From NCBI RefSeq assembly GCF_003989665.1, contig NZ_RZIJ01000013.1, positions 145,348-209,347 of the forward strand: a stretch of DNA of 64,000 nucleotides, read 5' to 3'. Below, one piece after another: positions 25,943 to 32,661 of this stretch (the stretch's first letter is position 1; every line of letters begins with the position of its first letter). Source of the DNA: Azospirillum doebereinerae (GTDB lineage: Bacteria > Pseudomonadota > Alphaproteobacteria > Azospirillales > Azospirillaceae). A program made the translations under genes and the position numbers. The notes under the pieces were generated by a model. It had not been told where the DNA came from, did not search any database, and was given only the letters and a program-made list of their open reading frames with translations.

Positions 25943-26905
25943 ATGCAGAACGTCAACATTCCGGTTCCTGACGACGTCAACCGAATTCTGAATGATCTGA
26001 CCCGGCATTTTCAGACATCGTCGGATGCGGAAACCATTCATCATGCCTTGCGGCTTTCTCAATTGGTGGCATCCTGTTCAAGCGACGGCGTGGCGCGGAT
26101 GGTCAATTCCGAGAACAAGATCGTCTCGGTTCGACTGTCGGCAAACCCATATGCAAGCATACTGAGCGAAAACGCCCGTTTTCGTGACGTTCACGCCGGA
26201 CAGCGCGGCTTTATTCTATGCAATGGCGAGAGCATAAAGCAACAGGATTTGACCCCGTTGCGCAATGAAACCGTCATGACAGTATCGAATGGCTATTTTC
26301 ATACCGATTACGAGATTATTCGGCCCCGATATCATTGCTTGCCGCAGATTACTTATACATCGATCTGGACTCGAGAGACCACGGTGTCTTGGTTCCGTGA
26401 AATGCACGCTCAATTATTGTCTGAAGTTATTTTCCTGAGTACTTCAGAGTGTGCGCTTGTTCAAGAGGAAAAGCTGTTTCCGGGTCGTGATGTTCGTTAC
26501 GTCGATATGCGTTTGGGCATGGCAATGCCAACGGATGGTGCGATTTTCGATATCACGCGTACGATCCCGTCAATCCAGTCCTCCCCAATCCTTTGCCTGA
26601 TGCTCATGATGTATATGGGGTTCAAAGAGATTTATCTGATCGGCACCGATCATGATCAAATTCAGAAGGGGGTCTATAAATATCCTTTTGAACCAAGAGC
26701 GGTAAAGGATGCGGATCACAGTGTCGATGCGGCCGGTCGGCCCACCGAGTCCATGTTTGATCAAATGACCAGTATGATCAGTCTCTGGGCGCAATATCGT
26801 GTCATGAAATCTTTGGCGCATCGCAATGGTATTAAAATATACAACTCCTCCAATGGCGGTATGTTGGACGAATTTGAAAGAATATCGTTAGAATCTCTTT
26901 TCTAG
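25943..26905 (+). CDS. Glycan-cluster protein: RHH-like N-terminus fused to DUF115/MptE-like domain
   Basis: A 320-residue protein. Residues 1-45 (VNIPVPDDVNRILNDLTRHF, then SDAETIHHALRLSQLVA) have the strand-helix-helix pattern of ribbon-helix-helix proteins. From about residue 85 the sequence has GFILCNGESIKQQDLTPL and VSNGYFHTDYE, followed by MMYMGFKEIYLIGTDHDQ, resembling the DUF115/MptE-like or sialyltransferase-like Rossmann proteins found in glycan loci. The function is unknown; sugar transfer is likely from context. Base composition is clearly lower in GC than in the neighbouring genes, suggesting transfer. Confidence 0.6.
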   Translation: MQNVNIPVPDDVNRILNDLTRHFQTSSDAETIHHALRLSQLVASCSSDGVARMVNSENKIVSVRLSANPYASILSENARFRDVHAGQRGFILCNGESIKQQDLTPLRNETVMTVSNGYFHTDYEIIRPRYHCLPQITYTSIWTRETTVSWFREMHAQLLSEVIFLSTSECALVQEEKLFPGRDVRYVDMRLGMAMPTDGAIFDITRTIPSIQSSPILCLMLMMYMGFKEIYLIGTDHDQIQKGVYKYPFEPRAVKDADHSVDAAGRPTESMFDQMTSMISLWAQYRVMKSLAHRNGIKIYNSSNGGMLDEFERISLESLF

Positions 26906-26919
26906 TTTATTGTGGCATG

Positions 26920-26948
26920 ATCAAGCACTTTGATAAGTTTTGCTTGAT
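26920..26948 (+). terminator. Possible terminator after the DUF115-like gene
   Basis: ATCAAGCA/TGCTTGAT, an 8-bp stem with a 13-nt loop, followed by TTTTATG, 15 bp after the stop. A TATAAT box (26956-26961) follows and may be the -10 element for the next gene, though no well-placed -35 is seen. Confidence 0.4.
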
Positions 26949-27009
26949 TTTATGTTATAATGGTTGCAATGACGCAAATGATCTTGGCTGATTTGAAGGG
27001 AAAGCAAAA

Positions 27010-27657
27010 ATGACAATCGAAAACTATTTGCGCCCCCTTATGGAGATTTTTTGGCTGCGACCAGAAACAGCGGCTTGGCGCGCTTGTGATTGCTTGGCAT
27101 TGCATGAGGTGGAATTTACTGGTCCTATTGCTGACGTAGGTTGCGGCGATGGACTTTTTAGTTTTACACGCGCCGGTGGGCGGTTGAATTCAGCCTACGA
27201 CATGTTCTCAACCGTAAACGAGCTGGAAGAATTTTTCGACAAGGTCGATATATATGATCATTTCGATGAGAATACTACTATTCCTATAGTGACTGAAAAG
27301 CCGTTGTATAACATTGATGTTGGAGTCGATCAAAAACTATCCCTTCTCAAGAAGGCATATTCTCTCGGATTGTATAATGAAGTCCGACCGGCTGATGCCA
27401 ATGAAAGTTTACCTTTGGAAGATGGAAGATTTTACACAATATATTCCAATATTGTTTATTGGCTTGATAATTATAGAAATACTTTGCGTGAGATGCGTCG
27501 CGCATTGGCTGAGGATGGTCAAATTATCCTGCAGCTTCCTAATATTACGATGAGAGATTATTCCTTTTTTCAACGGCTCTACGTCCGCACCGGGGATCCT
27601 TCATGGGAATGGCTGCATCTTATTGATCGCGGACGAAGTGATAATATCCGCCAATGC
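27010..27657 (+). pseudogene. 5' part of a methyltransferase gene split by the Tn3-family transposon
   Basis: 216 codons of a class I SAM methyltransferase: IADVGCGDGLFSF is motif I, SNIVYWLDNYRNTLREMRRAL is the post-core helix region (shown in part), and DGQIILQLPN is a later strand. The frame continues into transposon DNA at 27658 and stops after a few foreign residues. The missing C-terminal 97 codons are at 35698-35991: joining AATGC (one copy of the target duplication) to AAAACT restores a continuous frame of about 313 codons (RQC followed by KTYAEWKEI). The intact gene probably modified a sugar in the glycan cluster. Low GC. Confidence 0.9.
27653..27657. repeat. Target-site duplication AATGC, left copy
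   Basis: AATGC here and at 35693-35697 flank the transposon exactly. Five-base duplications are the rule for Tn3-family elements. Confidence 0.9.
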
Positions 27658-27711
27658 GGGGTGACGCCATAGAACGGGCGGAAATATACGCTAAGCGGAC
27701 AAAGCAGGAAC
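27658..27711. repeat. Left terminal inverted repeat of the Tn3-family transposon
   Basis: Starts GGGGTGACGCCATAGAACGG and runs 54 bp to GGAAC. It matches the complement of 35639-35692 except at positions 1, 24 and 49. It is longer than the typical 38-bp Tn3 repeat, so the extra 16 bp may be shared subterminal sequence. Confidence 0.93.
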
Positions 27712-27984
27712 GGTTCTTGCTGTCCATCAGACCTCCGTTTGACGGGCAGCGAGCAACTGGAGGTGGATTTCCGGTTTGCATCCTATGCCCGGTCGTTCTG
27801 GCTCAGCCTCTACGATTCCGAAAGCTGACATCATCGCCTGCCGAGCTGCTACAGCGGTCGCGCTCCCCATTCCAACTTATCTGGATTCCTGGCTATCCGG
27901 TTTTCGGTCTTGCCAGAAATACTGAAATCATTATCTTGCCACTGTGAGCATCGACGCATGTGTCCGCGAATAAGGGGATTTCGG
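27712..27984. other. Left-end non-coding part of the transposon
   Basis: About 270 bp between the left repeat and the first passenger gene. No convincing gene. It presumably holds the promoter of the passenger operon; I see no clear consensus -35/-10 pair. Confidence 0.5.
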
Positions 27985-28161
27985 ATGGCTGGCAGCTCGG
28001 ATAGTGGCGGTGCGGCCGACGGCGATAATAAGACGCTGAACTTCAAGGTAAGCCTGGATTTCAAGAAGGAGTTCAAGGGCTTCGCGGTGTCACAGGGCAT
28101 CACGATGACTGAGCTTCTCAAGGAAGGATTCGCTCTCTCGAAGAAGAAGCGAGAGAAATGA
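27985..28161 (+). CDS. Small RHH-like protein, first gene of the transposon passenger operon
   Basis: A 58-residue protein with AGGGG 8 bp before ATG. After a polar Gly/Ser/Asp-rich start, LNFKVSLDFKKEFKGFAVSQ followed by ITMTELLKEGF has the strand-helix-helix pattern of ribbon-helix-helix DNA-binding proteins, ending in a basic KKKREK tail. Such a protein would suit a regulator (controller) of a restriction-modification-like operon or a partition/antitoxin-type role. The stop overlaps the next ATG (ATGA, 28158). Confidence 0.7.
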   Translation: MAGSSDSGGAADGDNKTLNFKVSLDFKKEFKGFAVSQGITMTELLKEGFALSKKKREK

Positions 28162-28214
28162 CTGCCCGCGCCGAACAGTTTGCGGCTGCGCCTTGGGACG
28201 CGCCGCAGCGATGA
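28158..28214 (+). CDS. Possible 18-codon coupling ORF between RHH gene and methylase
   Basis: It starts in the ATGA that ends the RHH gene, encodes MTARAEQFAAAPWDAPQR and stops in the ATGA that starts the methylase (28211). The double overlap would carry ribosomes from the first to the third gene. It may just be spacer, so confidence is low. Confidence 0.3.
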   Translation: MTARAEQFAAAPWDAPQR

Positions 28215-31081
28215 CGATTCCCCCCCCCGACGACACTTTCGCGGCGGCACAGTGGCTGTTTGCCATTGGCAACGGCAACCTCCCGCTCACCGAAGGGCTG
28301 GTCGCGGTCGACGGCTTCAATCCAGAAGGGCAATTGCCCGACGTGGTGTCCGTCGTCGAGCGCGCGCAAAGCTACGGCGCGCGTGCCGTGCTGTTCGAAG
28401 CGGAGCGCCATGGCCGCGCGCCGGTCGCGCAGGCGTTCGTGTTCAATCAGCAGGACCATAGCGATGACGCCGAATTTGCCGAACTCCACAAGCGTCTGTG
28501 GAGCTGGGGTGGCGTCCCGCTCATCTATCGAACCGGTCCCGGCGTTATCCAACTCTTCCGCTGCGTCCACGAACCCGACTTCCTGGGCGATGACGACATC
28601 CCGATCATCAACCCGATCCGGACGCTAAAGGTCGGCGCCGACATCGCCGCACGGGAGATTTGGTGGGATTTCGACCGTATCCATAACGGTGCGATCTGGG
28701 ACGATCCCGACGCCTGCGACCTCATGCTGTCCGCCTCGAAGTCGGCGCATCGCCAGCTCGTCGCCGGCGTGCGGGCGCTCGCCATCCAGCTTTCGAACAG
28801 CGGGCTCCTTGATGGGCGGCTGCGCCGGCGGCTTCTCATCCTCTCGCTGCTGATCGCCTATCTCGAAGAGCGGCTTGTCCTACAGCCCGAGGATTTCGCT
28901 GCGGCGCTACCCGGCGCCGAGCGCTTCTTCCAAGTGCTAGCCAATGGGCCGGCTCTCGTCAAATTGCTCGAGACGCTGGAGGAGCGCTTCAACGGCCACG
29001 TCTTCCGGCTAACCGATGCGGACCGCAACGTGCTCAGCTCAAGCACCGAACTCGGCCGTTATGCCCGCTTGGTCCAGGGCTATGAGGACGAGAACGGCCA
29101 GATCAGCTTCTGGCGCCTCTATTCGTTCCGCGACCTCCCCGTCGAGCTCATCAGCAATATCTACCAGCTGTTCGTGAAGGACGCATCCAGCTCGATCTAC
29201 ACACCGCCTGCACTCGTGCGGCTGATGCTCGAGGAAGTGCTGGATTGGGGCCGGATCGACAAGCTGATGGCTGGCGACGGTGTCATATTGGACCCAGCAT
29301 GCGGATCGGGTGTGTTCTTGGTCGAAGCCTATAAACGGCTCGTCCTTCACTGGCGGTCGCGCAACGGCTGGGGCCGACCGGGCGTCGACGTGCTGCGCAA
29401 GCTGCTCATCCGCGTTCATGGCATCGATCTCGAAGACGGCGCGGTCGAGCTCGCGGCGTTCAGCCTGTGCCTTAGTCTTTGCGATGCGCTGGAACCAATG
29501 GAGATCCGTGCGAGCATCAAACTGTTCCCGCAGCTCGCCGGCGAAACATTGCACCACAGCTGCTTCTTCGACGCGAAGCGGCGGTCCCTCGTTAACTCCC
29601 CCGTCTCAATCGTGATCGGCAATCCGCCATTTGAATCCGTGCTCACGACGGACGGCGCGAAGCGAAGTGCAGCAGCCTATGGCGAGGAGCACGGCCAGCT
29701 AGCCGACAACCAACTGGCCTATCTGTTCCTGCACGACGCGATGGGCATGCTCGCTCAGAACGGCGTCCTTGCGATGATCGAGCCGGCGGGCTTCCTCTAC
29801 AACCGAAATGCACAGAACTTTCGGCGGGCATTCCTAGAGCAGTGGCGCGTGCGCGAACTGCTCGACTTCGTGTCGGTCCGTGGCATGTTCAAAAAGGGCG
29901 CTGCCGACCCCAAGATCGTGGTCGTCATCGCCGAGGCGACCAAGCCCGAGGCGAATAACCGTATTCTTCATGCCGTCTTCCGTCGCAGCGGAAGGGCGAC
30001 CGCCGAGCAGGGATTCGACATCGACTATTACGATCTCCATTGGGTCCGGAACACCGAGGCCAAGGAGGCCGCTGATATATGGCGCTCGAACCTCCTCGGC
30101 GGTAGCCGTGTACGCGATCTGGTTCAGCGTCTTCGGCAATATCCAACGCTGCGAGATGCCGCCATACGTCACGAGTGGGACTTCGGTGAAGGCTTTATTG
30201 CAGGTGGCCGAGCCGTTTCTCGGTCTGCAGAACACTTGATTGGTCAGCCGCTGCTTCCAACGGAGTCGCTCTCTGACACAGGAATTGACGCCACCTATCT
30301 GCAGAAAGTGCCAGATCAACCGATCAAAGGCCCTCGTTCCGCGAAACGTTTCACTCCTCCGTTCCTATTGGTAAAAGAAAACGAGGACATTCACCATGGG
30401 CTTTGGAACGGTCACTATTTAACCTACAAGCACCGCATCATGGGTTTTGCTGCAAAGGAACACGATCTGCCCAGACTAGAGGCGATCGAGGCATGGTTGC
30501 GCAAGGAACGAACCGTTCTCAGGGCGTACATTGCGGGGATTAGCGCCAGTCTATTTGTGCAGCGTGCCAGCGCAATTCTGCAAGCGGACATTCTTGCTCT
30601 CCCGTACCCCGATGACGAAGACCTCGACCTGAGTGAAAACGAGCGCATCGTCGCCGAGGATATCGTCGACTTTCAGCGCGACTTCATCCGGCTCGGGACC
30701 GGCGCCAAGGTCATGCAGAAGGTGCCAGAGGCAGCGCTCGCGACCTTCGATGAGGTACTCACCACCCAGCTCGGCCAAGTCTATGGTCGCAAGCCACTAA
30801 GTCCCCTATCCGCCTATCATTGGGCTGGCGCGGTCTGCAAAGCCTATGCTTTCGGCAGTGGCGCCGTGGACTGGTCGGGTGCCGAGGAACTGCGCGAGAG
30901 GCTCGATGCCCTGCTGTGCGAGCGCCGAAAGTCCGGCCTGAACATCACTCGCATCGTCCGCCTCTACGACAAAGAATTCTTGTTCCTGCTGAAGCCCGAT
31001 CGGCATCGCTTCTGGACTCGGTCAATTGCCCTGCGCGACGCCGACGATGTGCTCGCTGACCTCCGAGCGCAAGGCTACTGA
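28211..31081 (+). CDS. N6-adenine DNA methyltransferase, Eco57I/type IIG-like
   Basis: A 956-residue protein. The methylase core has motif I DPACGSGVFLVEA (Asp361 region) and the catalytic motif IV NPPF at Asn471-Phe474 (IGNPPFES), typical of gamma-class N6-adenine methylases of the Eco57I and BREX-PglX-like groups. Residues 1-340 form a long N-terminal domain (VLFEAERHG, VPLIYRTGPGVIQLFRC), and about 640-950 would hold the target-recognition region (VKENEDIHHGLWNG, ALPYPDDEDL). The ATG at 28211 is coupled to the preceding frame. It is followed after 1 bp by a PD-(D/E)XK-like gene. The likely job is self-marking in a restriction or defence module. Confidence 0.88.
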   Translation: MTIPPPDDTFAAAQWLFAIGNGNLPLTEGLVAVDGFNPEGQLPDVVSVVERAQSYGARAVLFEAERHGRAPVAQAFVFNQQDHSDDAEFAELHKRLWSWGGVPLIYRTGPGVIQLFRCVHEPDFLGDDDIPIINPIRTLKVGADIAAREIWWDFDRIHNGAIWDDPDACDLMLSASKSAHRQLVAGVRALAIQLSNSGLLDGRLRRRLLILSLLIAYLEERLVLQPEDFAAALPGAERFFQVLANGPALVKLLETLEERFNGHVFRLTDADRNVLSSSTELGRYARLVQGYEDENGQISFWRLYSFRDLPVELISNIYQLFVKDASSSIYTPPALVRLMLEEVLDWGRIDKLMAGDGVILDPACGSGVFLVEAYKRLVLHWRSRNGWGRPGVDVLRKLLIRVHGIDLEDGAVELAAFSLCLSLCDALEPMEIRASIKLFPQLAGETLHHSCFFDAKRRSLVNSPVSIVIGNPPFESVLTTDGAKRSAAAYGEEHGQLADNQLAYLFLHDAMGMLAQNGVLAMIEPAGFLYNRNAQNFRRAFLEQWRVRELLDFVSVRGMFKKGAADPKIVVVIAEATKPEANNRILHAVFRRSGRATAEQGFDIDYYDLHWVRNTEAKEAADIWRSNLLGGSRVRDLVQRLRQYPTLRDAAIRHEWDFGEGFIAGGRAVSRSAEHLIGQPLLPTESLSDTGIDATYLQKVPDQPIKGPRSAKRFTPPFLLVKENEDIHHGLWNGHYLTYKHRIMGFAAKEHDLPRLEAIEAWLRKERTVLRAYIAGISASLFVQRASAILQADILALPYPDDEDLDLSENERIVAEDIVDFQRDFIRLGTGAKVMQKVPEAALATFDEVLTTQLGQVYGRKPLSPLSAYHWAGAVCKAYAFGSGAVDWSGAEELRERLDALLCERRKSGLNITRIVRLYDKEFLFLLKPDRHRFWTRSIALRDADDVLADLRAQGY

Positions 31082-31082
31082 T

Positions 31083-31826
31083 ATGCTGGCAGACGAAGGC
31101 AATACCACGGCCCATTTGGGCACACTCACCGATGATCTGCTGCTGCCCAAGGAGTGGATCTCGTCTCTCATCGCGTTTATCGCCGGTGCCCTTCCGGCAT
31201 GGCGCGACGACCCCCGCCGCGCGGAGGAGACGGCCGAAAACCAGCTTACGAAGCAGCTATGTGGTCGCCTTAACAGCCTGTGTCGCCATACGCCCGGGTG
31301 GAACTTCTTGCAGTTCCGCCGCGAAGAACCCGACGAGAGCGATGGCCGCCGCGCGATCGACTTGGTGGCAAGCCCGGCCGGCACCATCATCTGGATTAGC
31401 GGCCGCAGCTATGACGATTTTCAGTACCTGCTCCCAATCGAGTGCAAGCGTCTGCCTACTCCGGAAGGCAAGGACCGTGACCCACGCGAATATGTGATCA
31501 CCGGTAGCAGCTCCACCGGTGGGATTCAGCGCTTCAAGGCGGGCCATCACGGCGACCAACATGAACGCGCCGCCATGATCGGGTATGTCCAGGCGAACGA
31601 CGTTACCCATTGGCACAAGACGGTGGGCACGTGGATCGACGACCTCGCGACCAACTCGGTCACTGGATGGTCGGTGGCCGACAAGCTCACGCTTGCAAGC
31701 CACGACAAGACGACGCGCGTCGCCACGCTCGCGTCGACCCACGATCGGACAAAAGGGATCACGTCTAACATCCAGATCGACCATCTCTGGGTAGAAATGT
31801 GCTCCACCCGCGACCAGTCTACTTGA
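31083..31826 (+). CDS. PD-(D/E)XK-like nuclease partner of the transposon methylase
   Basis: A 247-residue protein starting 1 bp after the methylase stop. RRAIDLVASPAGT places Asp93, and LLPIECKRL places Glu120 and Lys122, the D-x(n)-E-x-K pattern of the PD-(D/E)XK nuclease fold. An upstream helix with Glu (AEETAENQLTKQL) is also typical of this fold. A later segment (GGIQRFKAGHHG, AAMIGYVQAND) resembles the C-terminal halves of small restriction-like proteins in defence loci. I infer a nuclease that cuts DNA lacking the partner's methylation. I do not recognise a named family. Confidence 0.65.
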   Translation: MLADEGNTTAHLGTLTDDLLLPKEWISSLIAFIAGALPAWRDDPRRAEETAENQLTKQLCGRLNSLCRHTPGWNFLQFRREEPDESDGRRAIDLVASPAGTIIWISGRSYDDFQYLLPIECKRLPTPEGKDRDPREYVITGSSSTGGIQRFKAGHHGDQHERAAMIGYVQANDVTHWHKTVGTWIDDLATNSVTGWSVADKLTLASHDKTTRVATLASTHDRTKGITSNIQIDHLWVEMCSTRDQST

Positions 31827-31933
31827 GGAACGACCTCAAGAGAGGATCGTGGTTTGGGCTGGCAGGGCATCCTTGCGCTCGGGCTGTCAGATCGCCTCTT
31901 GGGGGCACGACGTAGAATGGGCGAAAAATCACG

Positions 31934-32566
31934 TTAGGCTGGCATTTCGGAAGCGTATTGCCCTTTTGCCTCCCTGTCCCGCTTGACGATTTCCGCCACC
32001 GTATTTTTGCTGAGCCCCAGTTCTCTGCCGATCAGTCGATAGCTTCGCCCCGCCGCGACCAAGGCCAGCACCTTGGGCGCGAGCCGGTCTGACTTGGGCC
32101 GCTGTCCCGGCTTGCGCCCCAGAACCTTGCCCCGTGCCCTGGCGGCGGCCAAGCCCGACCGGACCCGTTCGCGCAGCAGGTCGCGCTCGAACTCGGCGAT
32201 TCCGGCCAGGACGGTGGCCATCATACGGCCGGCAGCACTCGCCAAGTCGAAAGTCATGCCGCTCAGCGCGATCACCGAAACACGCCGTGCCTCCAACTCT
32301 CGCAAGGTTTCCAGCAAGTCCAGCGTGCTCCGTCCCCAACGCGACAGCTCGGTCACCAACACGACGTCGATGTTCCGGGCCTGGGCAAGCGCCATCACCT
32401 TTCGCCGTTCGACGCGGTTGAGTTTGACCCCAGAGCCGGTTTCCTTGAAGACGCCGATCACCTCGTAACCTGCACGGGTAGCAAAGGCCAGAAGGTCGTG
32501 TTCCTGCCGCGCACAGGATTGGTCAGCCGTCGAAACCCGGCAATAGAGCGCGGCTCGCTGTCCCAA
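31934..32566 (-). CDS. tnpR: Tn3-family resolvase TnpR (serine recombinase)
   Basis: A 210-residue serine recombinase. The nucleophile is Ser12 in LYCRVSTADQ, the E-helix region is RMMATVLAGIAEFERDLLRE, and a C-terminal Hin-type HTH (AGRSYRLIGRELGLSKNTV) binds the res site. It resolves cointegrates formed by replicative transposition. It is divergent from tnpA with the res region between, the layout of the Tn21/Tn3 type. Confidence 0.95.
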   Translation of the reverse strand: MGQRAALYCRVSTADQSCARQEHDLLAFATRAGYEVIGVFKETGSGVKLNRVERRKVMALAQARNIDVVLVTELSRWGRSTLDLLETLRELEARRVSVIALSGMTFDLASAAGRMMATVLAGIAEFERDLLRERVRSGLAAARARGKVLGRKPGQRPKSDRLAPKVLALVAAGRSYRLIGRELGLSKNTVAEIVKRDREAKGQYASEMPA

Positions 32567-32661
32567 TTGAACCCTCCCGGCGGGATGGCCTTGAAAGCCG
32601 TATTCCAGCTAGGGTCGCAGCCATCCAAAACAGACTATACTCCAACTGGGACAGTCCCTCC
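32558..32661. promoter_or_regulatory. Probable res site and divergent tnpR/tnpA promoters
   Basis: The spacer contains an inverted pair CTGTCCCAATTG (32558-32569) and CAACTGGGACAG (32643-32654), 12 bp with one mismatch, bracketing the space between the two genes. The position and symmetry fit resolvase subsites. The first arm overlaps the tnpR start codon. Confidence 0.6.
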
